Positions 17,345 to 26,185 of a stretch of 64,000 bases of DNA are shown piece after piece. The notes under the pieces were generated by a model. That model was not told the DNA's origin, made no database searches, and saw nothing but the letters and a program-made list of their open reading frames with translations. Both the position numbers and the translations under genes were made by a program. The stretch comes from Domibacillus tundrae (GTDB lineage: Bacteria > Bacillota > Bacilli > Bacillales > Domibacillaceae): assembly GCF_000970675.1 (NCBI RefSeq), contig NZ_LAJA01000017.1:62001-126000 (forward strand), read 5' to 3'. The stretch's first letter is position 1. Every line of letters begins with the position of its first letter.

Positions 17345-18643
17345 TTGTTTTCAGTTATCGCAGCATCTCTTATTTTTTTGGTGACACTCCTATTTGTCAT
17401 CTGGCAGCCGAGAAATTTGTCGATCGGCTGGTCAGCCTGCATCGGGGCAGCCATTGCTTTGATTGTGGGCGTTGTTGATTTTGGCGATGTCATCGATGTG
17501 ACATCTATTGTATGGAACGCCACGTTAACGTTTGTCGCCCTTATATTAATTTCGCTTATTTTAGACGAAATCGGCTTTTTTGAATGGGCAGCCCTACATA
17601 TGGCGAGAGCCGCCGGTGGGAATGGTGTCAAAATGTTTGTATACGTCATTCTGCTTGGTGCAGTTGTCGCGGCACTTTTCGCCAATGACGGTGCGGCGCT
17701 TATTTTAACGCCAATCGTTTTGGCGATGGTGCGGAATTTGCAATTTGAAGAAAAAATGGTTTTCCCGTTTATTATGGCAAGCGGATTTATCGCCGATACG
17801 ACGTCGCTGCCGCTCGTTGTCAGCAACCTCGTCAACATTGTGTCAGCGGATTTCTTCGGCATCGGTTTTGTTGAATATGCATCACGGATGATTGTTCCAA
17901 ACTTTTTCTCATTAGGGGCAAGCATCCTTGTGCTGTACTTGTTTTTCCGTAAAAGCATTCCGAAAAACTACAGTTTGTCTGACTTGAAGGAACCAACAGC
18001 CGCCATTAAGGACATTAAAATGTTTCACTTGTCCTGGTACGTGCTTGGCGTGCTTCTTGTCGGCTATTTTGCGAGCGAACCGCTTGGGATTCCGGTTTCG
18101 ATTATTGCCGGCGTCGTGGCGATTTTCTTTTTGGTGATAGCAAGAAAAAGTCCGGCTGTTCACACGAAATCCGTCGTTAAGGGCGCACCGTGGGCGATTG
18201 TCTTTTTCTCCCTTGGCATGTATGTCGTCGTATATGGGCTGCGTAATGCGGGCTTAACAACGATTTTGTCGGATGTGATTCAAGCAACGGCAGATCAAGG
18301 GTTATTTGCCGCCACAATTGGCATGGGCTTTATCGCCGCGATTTTATCATCGGTGATGAACAACATGCCGACTGTCATGATCGATGCGCTGGCAATTGCC
18401 GATACGAATACGACCGGGACGATTCGCGAAGCGCTTATTTACGCGAATGTGATCGGTTCGGATTTAGGGCCGAAAATCACCCCGATTGGTTCTCTTGCCA
18501 CGCTTTTATGGCTGCACGTATTAAGCTTAAAAGGGGTGAAAATCTCATGGGGCATATATTTTAAAACAGGCATTATTTTAACTATCCCGACGCTGTTTAT
18601 CACACTTGTCGGTTTGTATATATGGCTGCACATTATTTCATAA
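17345..18643 (+). CDS. arsB: Arsenite efflux permease (ArsB/NhaD superfamily)
   Basis: A 432-residue membrane protein with about 11-12 spans, of the ArsB type, which exports arsenite and antimonite. Recognisable stretches are [44 protein letters not shown] and [19 protein letters not shown], all close to the classical ArsB pattern rather than ACR3. The start is TTG 17345, just after AAAGGAGAAAG. It lies between arsR and arsC, which confirms the role. In B. subtilis the ars operon uses an ACR3-type pump, so this is a different pump choice. Confidence 0.92.
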   Translation: MFSVIAASLIFLVTLLFVIWQPRNLSIGWSACIGAAIALIVGVVDFGDVIDVTSIVWNATLTFVALILISLILDEIGFFEWAALHMARAAGGNGVKMFVYVILLGAVVAALFANDGAALILTPIVLAMVRNLQFEEKMVFPFIMASGFIADTTSLPLVVSNLVNIVSADFFGIGFVEYASRMIVPNFFSLGASILVLYLFFRKSIPKNYSLSDLKEPTAAIKDIKMFHLSWYVLGVLLVGYFASEPLGIPVSIIAGVVAIFFLVIARKSPAVHTKSVVKGAPWAIVFFSLGMYVVVYGLRNAGLTTILSDVIQATADQGLFAATIGMGFIAAILSSVMNNMPTVMIDALAIADTNTTGTIREALIYANVIGSDLGPKITPIGSLATLLWLHVLSLKGVKISWGIYFKTGIILTIPTLFITLVGLYIWLHIIS

Positions 18644-18658
18644 AAGGAGACGATTTAC

Positions 18659-19078
18659 ATGTCAAAGAAAACAATATACTTTTTATGCACTGGAAACTCA
18701 TGCCGGAGCCAGATGGCGGAAGGCTGGGCGAAAAAACATTTGGGCGATGAATGGGTGGTGAAAAGCGCAGGTATTGAAGCGCACGGATTAAATCCAAATG
18801 CCGTAAAAGCAATGAATGAAGTCGGTATCGACATCTCAAATCAAAAATCGGATATTATCGATTCGGACATTTTAAATAACGCAACGTTTGCTGTGACATT
18901 ATGCAGCGACGCAGCAGACAAATGCCCGGTGACACCCCCTTCTGTCCGACGCGAGCATTGGGGCTTTGACGATCCGGCCAAAGCGCAGGGAACGGAAGAA
19001 GAAAAATGGGCTGTGTTCCAGCGTGTTCGCGATGAAATTGGCGAACGGATTGAACGCTTTGCCAAAACAGGAGAATAA
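18659..19078 (+). CDS. arsC: Thioredoxin-coupled arsenate reductase
   Basis: A 139-residue arsenate reductase related to low-molecular-weight tyrosine phosphatases, reducing As(V) to As(III) for export by ArsB. The P-loop nucleophile Cys10 is in [14 protein letters not shown], and the two resolving cysteines are in [12 protein letters not shown] (about 82 and 89), the triple-cysteine relay of the pI258-type enzyme. The catalytic Asp lies in GFDDPAKA. The gene ends the operon, with AAAGGAG before the ATG and a strong terminator after it. All catalytic residues appear intact. Confidence 0.95.
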   Translation: MSKKTIYFLCTGNSCRSQMAEGWAKKHLGDEWVVKSAGIEAHGLNPNAVKAMNEVGIDISNQKSDIIDSDILNNATFAVTLCSDAADKCPVTPPSVRREHWGFDDPAKAQGTEEEKWAVFQRVRDEIGERIERFAKTGE

Positions 19079-19085
19079 TTGGATT

Positions 19086-19114
19086 AAAGCCGTGAGACAT
19101 ACTCACGGCTTTTA
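19086..19114 (+). terminator. Terminator of ars operon
   Basis: Perfect arms AAAGCCGTGAG / CTCACGGCTTT with a 5-nt loop and TTTT. Confidence 0.85.
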
Positions 19115-19132
19115 CTCTGCATACCGTAAAAC

Positions 19133-20086
19133 TCATTTTGCCTTGTAAAAGGAATCTTGCCAATCAAGAAGAGATGTCCACTCTCCTTCATTTACATGAA
19201 GCGTCTGTCCAGTGACGAAACGTGAGTCGTCAGAAGCGAGGTAGACTTAGGTGGGGGCCAGTTCAAACGGCTGCCCTTGACGCTCCATCGGGTTTTCGAC
19301 AAGTGGTGGCACTTGGTCTGCTGAAAAGCTGGCGGGAATAAGCGGCGTCCATACTCGTCCAGGAGCAACTGCATTCACACGGATGCCCTTGCTGATAAGG
19401 TTGTTGGCTAATGCGCGTGTAAACCCAATATTTGCTCCTTTTGTAGCTGTGTAGTCAATCAATTCTTTATGTCCAATAAACGTGACAACGGAGGATGTGT
19501 TAATGATCGAACTACCTGCCTCTAAGTATGGAAGGGCGGCCCGGGTTGTGTAGAAGTGGGAATAAATGTTCACTTTAAAGGTGTCATCAAATTGTTCATC
19601 CGTAATATCAAGCAGGCTTAGCTGCTGAAACTGGATCCCGACGCGGTTACATAGAATATCAAGTTTTCCGAATTTTTGAATGACTTTTTCTACAATGTCG
19701 GTGCATTGCTGTTTCTTTCTTACATCACCCGGTAACAATAAACAACGTTGTCCCAATGCTTCAATTCTTGTCTTTGTTCGTTCCGCATCTTCATGCTTAT
19801 GTAAATAAGAAATCGCAATATGGGCCCCTTCCTTTGCAAAAGCGATCGCGACCGCCGCGCCAATCCCACTGTCTCCCCCTGTGATAAGCGCAACCTTTCC
19901 TTTCAGTTTTTCACTTCCTTTATAATTTGGATTTTCAATGATAGGCTGGGGAACCATCAATTTTTCTAAGCCTGGCTGACGAAGCTGGCGCTGTTCGGGT
20001 ACGGTAAGTGAAACGTCCTGGTATTGTGTTATTTTTCCGTAATTAGGGTAAAGAGGATATGTCTGATGGTGTTGTTTCTTGTTCAT
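19133..20086 (-). pseudogene. SDR oxidoreductase (YdaD/YhdF type) interrupted by an in-frame stop
   Basis: A classical short-chain dehydrogenase frame with the cofactor motif TGGDSGIG and the YTATK active-site motif, resembling Bacillus stress-induced SDRs. At 19249-19247 a TAA interrupts ELAP[T]-stop-VYLASDDSRFVTGQ. The frame stays open and conserved for 37 codons beyond the stop, to 19133, so a single base change is the simplest explanation (homologues have Tyr at the stop position). The usual NNAG motif reads NRVG, a further deviation. Truncation removes the C-terminal segment that shapes the active site, so the product is probably inactive. The start is uncertain: ATG 20086 has poor ribosome pairing, while GGAGGGG lies about 35 bp upstream of it. 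Confidence 0.8.
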
Positions 20087-20284
20087 CTCTTTTTTATTAC
20101 TTGAAATGGTAATCCCCTCCTCACCATACATAAGAGCTAACATCACTTTATGTATGATGGATGTCTGCTATCGATGCATCATCGCAGCTTTAATAAAAGA
20201 TTTTAATAAAAGTGAAATTTTTCGGTATAGACGCAAGCTGGAGGGTATTTAAATAAAGTAAGAAAAGACGAGGGAGGCGGTATC

Positions 20285-20458
20285 ATGCATTCTGGTCAAG
20301 TTAATTATGAAGTAAAGCTATTGCTGGTAAACGAATCAGATGAAAAAGAAGAGATCGTCTATACGGCGAATCCTTCTACCTATCAAGTGCCTAAAGTGGG
20401 TTCGAGGCCCCCTTATTACTGTAATCCAAGATATGATGGGTCCTATCCGATTATTTGA
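20285..20458 (+). CDS. Small protein of unknown function, 57 residues
   Basis: Preceded by GGAGGCGG 4-5 bp upstream of ATG 20285. It encodes 57 residues: a charged middle (NESDEKEEIVYT) and an aromatic/Pro-rich C-terminus (RPPYYCNPRYDGSYP). I see no membrane span or known domain. Upstream lies a GGGTAT hexamer (near 20242) that could be a sigma-B -10, but the -35 is weak. It stands alone between the broken SDR gene and an MBL hydrolase. Coding status rests on the ribosome site and sensible composition. Confidence 0.5.
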   Translation: MHSGQVNYEVKLLLVNESDEKEEIVYTANPSTYQVPKVGSRPPYYCNPRYDGSYPII

Positions 20459-20544
20459 AGAATGAACTTGTGAATTTCCCGTAAATAGTTCATCTAAAAA
20501 GAGGAATAATATCTATAGTCATTTATGATAACGGAGGATGAAAA

Positions 20545-21399
20545 ATGGACCAAAATATGAAATATGGCAGTGATTATAAACCTGTTCCTGCCACCTCTAT
20601 AAAAAGCGGCCAATCGATTGAAGTACTGCCGGATTTATTCTGTCATACGATTCAAATCGTCAATATTTGCTTAGCAGGAAATCCGGAAACAAAGGAATTT
20701 GTATTAATTGATGCCGGAATGCCTGGTTCTGCAGACGAGATCGTTTCAGTTTCCGAAAAATATTTCGGCGCAAACAGCCGCCCGAAAGCTATTATCCTGA
20801 CACACGGTCACTTCGACCATGTAGGGGCAATTATTGAATTAGTGAAACATTGGGAAGTTCCTGTTTATGCGCATGAATTGGAACTCCCTTTTTTAACAGG
20901 GCAAACGAGTTATCCTAAACCAGACCCAACTGTAGAAGGAGGCATGGTCGCCAAAATGTCTCCGCTGTTTCCATATGAACCGATCGATTTAGGAAGCAAT
21001 GTACTGAAGCTGCCAATGGATGGAACGGTGCCGCACCTGCCGGATTTTCGCTGGATTCATACCCCGGGGCATTCACCGGGACACGTTTCTTTGTTTAGAG
21101 AAAAAGACAGGACTCTACTGGCGGGGGACGCGTTTGTAACAGTTAAACAAGATTCTCTTTATAAAGTCTTAACACAGAAACAGGAAGTGAATGGACCGCC
21201 AAGATACTTTACTACTGATTGGAAAGCTGCGAAGGAATCTGTGCAGGAGTTAGCAAGCCTGAAACCAGCTGTGGCCGTTACGGGACATGGATTGCCGGTG
21301 ATAGGAGAAGAGTTGTCAGAAGGGCTGGGAAAATTAGTTCAAGAATTCGACAACATAGCCATTCCCGACTATGGAAAGTATATTGATAAAAAGCAGTGA
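20545..21399 (+). CDS. MBL-fold metallo-hydrolase, 284 residues
   Basis: A metallo-beta-lactamase fold protein with the signature THGHFDHVG (about residue 94), later ligands in HTPGHSPGH and LAGDAF, and VTGHGLP near the C-terminus. Between the first and third ligand regions there is an insert of about 40 residues (PFLTGQTSYPKPDPTVEGG...). The reaction is unknown. The N-terminal 28 residues are hydrophilic and lack a signal peptide, so it is probably cytoplasmic. CGGAGG precedes the ATG. Monocistronic, and convergent with chrA across a shared terminator. Confidence 0.85.
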   Translation: MDQNMKYGSDYKPVPATSIKSGQSIEVLPDLFCHTIQIVNICLAGNPETKEFVLIDAGMPGSADEIVSVSEKYFGANSRPKAIILTHGHFDHVGAIIELVKHWEVPVYAHELELPFLTGQTSYPKPDPTVEGGMVAKMSPLFPYEPIDLGSNVLKLPMDGTVPHLPDFRWIHTPGHSPGHVSLFREKDRTLLAGDAFVTVKQDSLYKVLTQKQEVNGPPRYFTTDWKAAKESVQELASLKPAVAVTGHGLPVIGEELSEGLGKLVQEFDNIAIPDYGKYIDKKQ

Positions 21400-21414
21400 A
21401 TGTCCAATTATAGA

Positions 21415-21453
21415 GAAGGACTGTCTCTTTTCATGCCGAGACAGTCCTTTTTC
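21415..21453. terminator. Bidirectional terminator, MBL gene / chrA
   Basis: Arms AAGGACTGTCTC / GAGACAGTCCTT with a T run on the + strand, between two convergent genes. Confidence 0.85.
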
Positions 21454-21454
21454 T

Positions 21455-22639
21455 TTACATAAACAAACTAATTAGCGCTCCGCCAAGAGCACCAACAATG
21501 ACCACTACCCACGGGGGAAGTTTCCAATACACAAGCATACTAAACAAGATAGCAGCGAACACAAAATCAATCGCATCGACAATTGTGCTTGTCCAAATCG
21601 GTGTGTAAAATGCAGCAATCAAGATGCCGACTACGGCTGCATTTACCCCCATAAGCGCACCTTGAATATTTGGATTACGGCGAAGTGTGTCCCAAAAAGG
21701 GAGAGCGCCGAGAATCAACAGAAATGCCGGAAGAAAAACCGCAAATGTTGCTAATAATCCACCCTGCCAGCCATTAATAACCGCACCGATATAAGCAGCA
21801 AATGTAAAAAGCGGTCCTGGTACTGCCTGAGCGGCTCCGTAGCCGGCTAAAAATTGCTCAGCTGTCAGCCAGCCGGCAGATACAAATTCACGCTCTAACA
21901 GCGGAAGCACCACATGGCCGCCGCCAAAAACGAGCGCGCCGCTTCGATAAAAGCTGTCGCACAGGGCAACCCAGTTTAATGATGTTGCTTCCCGCAAAAT
22001 CGGCAAAAGAACGAGCAATCCGAAAAAGAGGGAGAGGCACATCACGCCAAACGTACGGGAAAGTGGAAAAGAAAACGAAGGCACCGAATCCGTTTTATGA
22101 TCTTTGTACAGGAGAAAGCCAATCAGTCCGGCGATCACAATGGCACCGATCTGGGTAAAGGCAGTCTGCCATAATAGAACAATTCCCAACGCGGCGAGTA
22201 CAATCGCTTTTCGTTTTAAATCCGGTGCCAATTTTCCAGCCATGCCGAGAATCGCATGGGCCACTACAGCTACTGCGACAATTTTCAGGCCGTGAATCCA
22301 GCCGGCGTCGGCAATATCAACCTCTTGAAGTACAAGTGCAAAAACAATTAACACAATCACAGATGGCAGTGTAAAACCGAGAAACGCCAAAATGCCACCA
22401 AAAACGCCGCCCCGCATCACACCAATACCGATGCCGACCTGGCTGCTTGCTGGACCAGGGAGAAATTGGCACAGCGCGACTAAGTCGGCGTAGCTTTTTT
22501 CATCCATCCACTTGCGCCTGCGCACATACTCTTCATGAAAATAACCTAAGTGGGCTACTGGACCCCCAAAAGATGTAAGCCCGAGCCGGGTTGAAACAAC
22601 AAATATTTCCATTAGCGTGCTGAAATTGATTTTTTGCAT
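21455..22639 (-). CDS. chrA: Chromate transporter (long-chain ChrA)
   Basis: A 394-residue CHR-family protein with the two fused homologous CHR domains typical of long ChrA. The first half shows LTSFGGPVAHLGYFHEE and LPGPASSQVGIGIG, the second FGGGHVVLPLLEREFV and AVPGPLFTFAAYIG. The family exports chromate, driven by the membrane potential. I chose ATG 22639 because AAGGAG is 7 bp upstream; ATG 22645 would leave only 1 bp. Next to arsRBC and katA this adds to an oxyanion and oxidant defence neighbourhood. A role in moving sulfate or another anion cannot be excluded. Confidence 0.88.
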   Translation of the reverse strand: MQKINFSTLMEIFVVSTRLGLTSFGGPVAHLGYFHEEYVRRRKWMDEKSYADLVALCQFLPGPASSQVGIGIGVMRGGVFGGILAFLGFTLPSVIVLIVFALVLQEVDIADAGWIHGLKIVAVAVVAHAILGMAGKLAPDLKRKAIVLAALGIVLLWQTAFTQIGAIVIAGLIGFLLYKDHKTDSVPSFSFPLSRTFGVMCLSLFFGLLVLLPILREATSLNWVALCDSFYRSGALVFGGGHVVLPLLEREFVSAGWLTAEQFLAGYGAAQAVPGPLFTFAAYIGAVINGWQGGLLATFAVFLPAFLLILGALPFWDTLRRNPNIQGALMGVNAAVVGILIAAFYTPIWTSTIVDAIDFVFAAILFSMLVYWKLPPWVVVIVGALGGALISLFM

Positions 22640-22840
22640 CTTCATCTCCTTTAGTCCTTACTTTCTTAATCAGTTCACCTGTTATTGTTTCTACATTAAA
22701 AGTAGCATAAATTTTAAAATCCCTTCAAGACATGCAGCTGCATCTTTACAAAACATTAAATTACTCAGGTGTAGACACGGATAAAAGAGGGGATAAAGAC
22801 TGGTACAAAGCGAAATGATCAAATGTATTTTTTTTAGTTA

Positions 22841-22855
22841 AATTTTCTAGGAATA
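22841..22855 (+). promoter_or_regulatory. Possible weak CodY motif
   Basis: AATTTTCTAGGAATA matches the CodY consensus AATTTTCWGAAAATT at about 11 of 15 positions and lies just upstream of the -35 element of the permease promoter. Confidence 0.35.
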
Positions 22856-22870
22856 ATTTTAATTTTTTTG

Positions 22871-22900
22871 TTGCTAATTATACTATTACTCTAATATAAT
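22871..22900 (+). promoter_or_regulatory. Sigma-A promoter of the amino-acid permease gene
   Basis: TTGCTA (22871-22876), an 18-bp spacer and a perfect TATAAT (22895-22900). Confidence 0.65.
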
Positions 22901-22901
22901 A

Positions 22902-22916
22902 AATTTTCAGAAAGTG
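22902..22916 (+). promoter_or_regulatory. CodY box at the permease transcription start
   Basis: AATTTTCAGAAAGTG matches the CodY consensus at 13 of 15 positions. It begins right after the -10 hexamer and so overlaps the expected +1 site. CodY represses bcaP strongly in B. subtilis, so the site supports the BcaP-like assignment. Confidence 0.75.
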
Positions 22917-22926
22917 AGGAAAAAAT

Positions 22927-24324
22927 ATGAGTAATTCTTTGTTTCGCAAAAAAAATATTAAGGATTTAATAGATGGACCGTCTAAAGGCAGTGCATTAAA
23001 GAAAGAACTGGGTGCATTTGATTTAACGATGCTCGGAATCGGTGCCATTATCGGAACAGGTATTTTCGTTTTAACGGGTACAGGTGCCTTAACAGCGGGG
23101 CCGGCGCTTATTATATCGTTTGTCATTGCCGCTCTTGCCTGCTTGTTTGCGGCATTGTGTTATGCGGAATTTGCGTCAACAGTTCCCGTTTCCGGTTCTG
23201 TTTACACATACACCTACTTGACGCTTGGCGAATTTATCGCTTTTATTATCGGGTGGGATTTAGTACTTGAGTATTTACTGGCGGTAAGTGCTGTATCGGT
23301 TGGATGGTCCGGCTATTTTCAGTCATTGCTTGCAGGGTTCGGGCTGCATATCCCGACTGCTTTAACAGCAGCTCCGGGCACGATTGAAGGAACGACGACG
23401 TTTTTTAATCTTCCGGCGTTTTTAATTGTTATGCTGATTACGTTTTTGCTTTCGATTGGGGTTAAGCAATCGAAGCGGGTCAATAATATTATGGTTATCA
23501 TTAAAATCGCGGTTGTGCTGTTGTTTATTGTGGCTGCGGCTGGATATGTAAAGCCTGCTAACTGGGAACCGTTTATGCCATTTGGTTTTGATGGCGTTTT
23601 TGCGGCTGCGGCGCTCGTCTTTTTTGCTTTTATTGGATTTGATGCCGTCGCATCTGCTGCGGAAGAAACAAAAAACCCAAAAAGAGATTTGCCGATTGGG
23701 ATTCTTTCGTCCTTATTTGTTTGTACCCTGCTTTACGTTACTGTTTCAGCTATTATGACGGGTGTTGTTCCTTTCATGCAATTTGAAGGAGTGGCTCATC
23801 CGGTTTCTCTGCCTTTACAGGTTTCTGGCCAAAATTGGGTAGCTGGTGTGATCGATCTTGGAGCAATCCTTGGTATGACAACGGTCATGCTCGTTATGTT
23901 ATATGGACAAACACGGGTTATGTTTTCCATGTCAAGAGACGGGTTAATGCCGCCGATTTTATCGAAAGTGCATAAAAAGTATCAAACACCTTACGTTGCT
24001 ACATGGTTTTTTGGATTAATTGCCGGACTGCTTGGCGCGTTTATTTCTCTTGATGAACTGGCAAAACTCATTAACATCGGAACTTTGTCCGCGTTTATTT
24101 TAGTCTCAGTGGCCGTTATTGTATTACGGGTTAAACAGCCTGATCTGCCGCGCGCGTTTCGCACCCCGGCCGTGCCGCTTGTGCCTATTTTGGCGATTTT
24201 GTTCTGCGGATTCTTAATCCTGCAGCTTGGCTCGGAAACATGGATTCGTTTTGCTATCTGGCTGGCGATCGGCGTAGTCATTTACTTCACTTATTCAAAA
24301 AAACGCTCTAAATTAAATCAGTAA
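22927..24324 (+). CDS. APC-family amino-acid permease, BcaP/YfnA type
   Basis: A 465-residue permease with 12 predicted membrane helices and a short charged N-terminus (FRKKNIKDLIDGPSKG). Helix 1 holds GIGAIIGTGIFVLTG, the substrate-backbone-binding motif of APC transporters, and helix 6 holds FFAFIGFDAVASAAEETKNP. The length and sequence style match B. subtilis BcaP (branched-chain amino acids) and YfnA. The CodY boxes directly upstream favour a BcaP role in taking up isoleucine, valine and threonine. A GTGAGG ribosome site and a strong terminator frame a single-gene unit. Confidence 0.85.
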   Translation: MSNSLFRKKNIKDLIDGPSKGSALKKELGAFDLTMLGIGAIIGTGIFVLTGTGALTAGPALIISFVIAALACLFAALCYAEFASTVPVSGSVYTYTYLTLGEFIAFIIGWDLVLEYLLAVSAVSVGWSGYFQSLLAGFGLHIPTALTAAPGTIEGTTTFFNLPAFLIVMLITFLLSIGVKQSKRVNNIMVIIKIAVVLLFIVAAAGYVKPANWEPFMPFGFDGVFAAAALVFFAFIGFDAVASAAEETKNPKRDLPIGILSSLFVCTLLYVTVSAIMTGVVPFMQFEGVAHPVSLPLQVSGQNWVAGVIDLGAILGMTTVMLVMLYGQTRVMFSMSRDGLMPPILSKVHKKYQTPYVATWFFGLIAGLLGAFISLDELAKLINIGTLSAFILVSVAVIVLRVKQPDLPRAFRTPAVPLVPILAILFCGFLILQLGSETWIRFAIWLAIGVVIYFTYSKKRSKLNQ

Positions 24325-24325
24325 T

Positions 24326-24360
24326 AAAAAATCCGTCCCGGTTCTCGGGACGGATTTTTT
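24326..24360 (+). terminator. Terminator of the permease gene
   Basis: Arms AAAAAATCCGTCCCG / CGGGACGGATTTTTT, GC-rich core and T6. It can also serve the convergent lysine permease gene. Confidence 0.9.
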
Positions 24361-24380
24361 ATTATACGCGCCGAAGCGCC

Positions 24381-25775
24381 TTATTTAATCAACCGAAGGC
24401 GGGTAAGAAGAGGGTAAAGAACAATCCCTAATAAAAACAAGCCCATGCCTAAAGAAAACGTTGTCCAATCAGCTGTACCGGACTTAATTACCCATAAAGA
24501 GTAAATAAAAGCGAGTGCCGCTATTATTCCGTGGGACACACGCGACTTGTCTCCCGGTTCGTAAATGTCTCCTTTTAGTGAAAGCTTTAAAAGGAACAAC
24601 GCGGATACTAAGTAAGGAATCAAGTAAGCAAGTGTGGCGGATGTCGTTAAAAATGTATATGCTTCACTGATTGTACCGGAAATTGTTGAAAAAATAAAAA
24701 TTTGCGACATCATATTTGTGACCGTTAAAGCCCGGGCCGGACTTCCTTTTTTATTCAACTTGGCAAAATAAGCAGGGAAGATGCCCGTTTTGGCTGCGTT
24801 GTATGGCACCTCTGAACTAAGCAAAATCCATCCGATTGTTGAACCGAATAAGGAGATTACCGCCAGGAGAGCCATTACAGTCGCCCCGGTGTCCCCAATT
24901 AAAACAGAAAGAGCGTCAACAAACGGCTTGTCAGATGTTTTTAATACTTCCTGAGGCAATACACCCATAATGATGAGCGTAAGCGCCATATAAATAACAA
25001 GTGCAATCAAAAGGCCTAACACCGTAGCGCGTCCGACATCACGCTGAGACTTGGCGCGTCCTGACAGAATGACGGCAGATTCTATGCCGACAAAAGCCCA
25101 TAAGGTAGAAATCGCGGCCAGATTCATCTGGCTGAACAACCCGTGAGACTTTCCTTCACTATCCACTATCGGCGTATATAAATCCCCGAAGTTTGATAAC
25201 TGAAAAACAAACAACGCGGCTGTAATAAACAGCATAAATCCAATCACTTTTGAGGAGGTTGCGATAAAGTTTAATTTACCGGCACTTTTAATGCTTGTGA
25301 TCAAGATAAGATGAGTGCCCCAAAGCAGCAAGCTGCAAACGATAAACGTGACAGCCCGTCCGAGTGCAATTTCCTGAGACCCTGCTGAAAAAAGAACGTG
25401 CTCACTTCTCATGATCGGGAAAAAAGCAGACAAGTAGCCGGCAAAACTAGTGATAATTGCCACATTGCTAATCCAGTTGGCAACCCAGTAACCCCACACC
25501 ATTGAAAAACCGGCTGTTTTCCCATACTTCGGTGACTGAAACAGCGCCCGTGCATAGCTTTGCGGCCCGCCGGTTAAGTCAGGCTGGCGGACAGACAATG
25601 CGTTAAAAACCAGTGCAATCATTAAAACGCCAAAGCCGGTCAGAAGCCAGGCAAGCGTCACACCTAAAGGACTGGCCATTTGCGCCAGCGTACTTGGAAG
25701 CATAAAAATGCCGGAACCGACCATATTTCCAACAACAATGGCTGTCAGCAGCCATACTCCCCATTTTTTATCCAT
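24381..25775 (-). CDS. Lysine (basic amino acid) permease under lysine-riboswitch control, YvsH type
   Basis: A 464-residue APC-superfamily transporter of the basic amino acid/polyamine antiporter branch. Twelve or more membrane helices are seen, with VGNMVGSGIFMLPSTLA in helix 1 and ALWAFVGIESAVILSGRAK-type sequence (STLWAFVGIESAVI) in helix 6. I chose ATG 25775, which has AGGAGG 7 bp upstream; the upstream in-frame ATG (25838) would add 21 residues encoded by the leader RNA and its terminator. The lysine aptamer upstream indicates that lysine is the substrate or end product; in B. subtilis yvsH has the same switch. Transcription should fall when lysine is plentiful. Confidence 0.88.
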   Translation of the reverse strand: MDKKWGVWLLTAIVVGNMVGSGIFMLPSTLAQMASPLGVTLAWLLTGFGVLMIALVFNALSVRQPDLTGGPQSYARALFQSPKYGKTAGFSMVWGYWVANWISNVAIITSFAGYLSAFFPIMRSEHVLFSAGSQEIALGRAVTFIVCSLLLWGTHLILITSIKSAGKLNFIATSSKVIGFMLFITAALFVFQLSNFGDLYTPIVDSEGKSHGLFSQMNLAAISTLWAFVGIESAVILSGRAKSQRDVGRATVLGLLIALVIYMALTLIIMGVLPQEVLKTSDKPFVDALSVLIGDTGATVMALLAVISLFGSTIGWILLSSEVPYNAAKTGIFPAYFAKLNKKGSPARALTVTNMMSQIFIFSTISGTISEAYTFLTTSATLAYLIPYLVSALFLLKLSLKGDIYEPGDKSRVSHGIIAALAFIYSLWVIKSGTADWTTFSLGMGLFLLGIVLYPLLTRLRLIK

Positions 25776-25792
25776 TTCTTTTCCTCCTAAAT

Positions 25793-25824
25793 AAAAAACA
25801 CAAATGTACGGACATTTGTGTTTT
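25793..25824 (-). terminator. Riboswitch-controlled terminator in the lysine permease leader
   Basis: Read on the minus strand, the perfect arms AAACACAAATGT / ACATTTGTGTTT are followed by a T6 run, then the AGGAGG of the gene. The position between aptamer and ribosome site is that of a transcription-attenuation expression platform. Confidence 0.85.
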
Positions 25825-25844
25825 AAAATAACCCTCATCCTCTA

Positions 25845-26035
25845 TCTCTTTATAGTTCTCCACAGAATAAACCTGTGACAGTTTTACACCTGTTCGATGC
25901 AAACCCAGCCCAAAAAATAAAATGGATCCTTTGAGCTTCGGCAACAATTCCTTTCAAACACCATCACGAGCCCCATCAGGCTTCCAGTGCACTACTTTTA
26001 ATTATCGCAACCTCTACCTCATTGAGACAGCCATG
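25845..26035 (-). ncRNA. Lysine riboswitch (L box) aptamer
   Basis: Read on the minus strand, the leader contains L-box core elements in order: AGAGGTTGCGA at the 5' end, GAAGCC..GATGGGG, TTGCCGAAGCT, GGGCTGGGTTTGCATCGAA, AACAGGTGTAAAACTGTCA and the closing CTGTGGAGAACTAT. These correspond to the conserved junction and helices of the lysC-type aptamer. ATCCTCAT near the 5' end can pair with ATGAGGGT near 25832, giving a long closing stem or an antiterminator option. Followed by an intrinsic terminator and a lysine-type permease gene. Confidence 0.9.
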
Positions 26036-26066
26036 AGGATTTTATTATTCAATTTTTACAAACTTG

Positions 26067-26096
26067 AGAATAACAAATAATAATTAGTTATGTCAA
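26067..26096 (-). promoter_or_regulatory. Promoter of the lysine-riboswitch transcript
   Basis: On the minus strand: perfect TTGACA (26096-26091), an 18-bp spacer and TATTCT (26072-26067). It lies about 35-40 bp upstream of the aptamer. Confidence 0.7.
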
Positions 26097-26185
26097 TATA
26101 GTATGGCAAAAAGTTGCTTCACATTAAAATCTTTTCTTTTATTGTTATAATAGAGTGAAAATTATGTGTAAAAGGTGAATAAAAC

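Noticed and set aside
17272-17958. 228-codon frame opposite arsR/arsB
   Set aside because: Antisense shadow of the arsB membrane segments.
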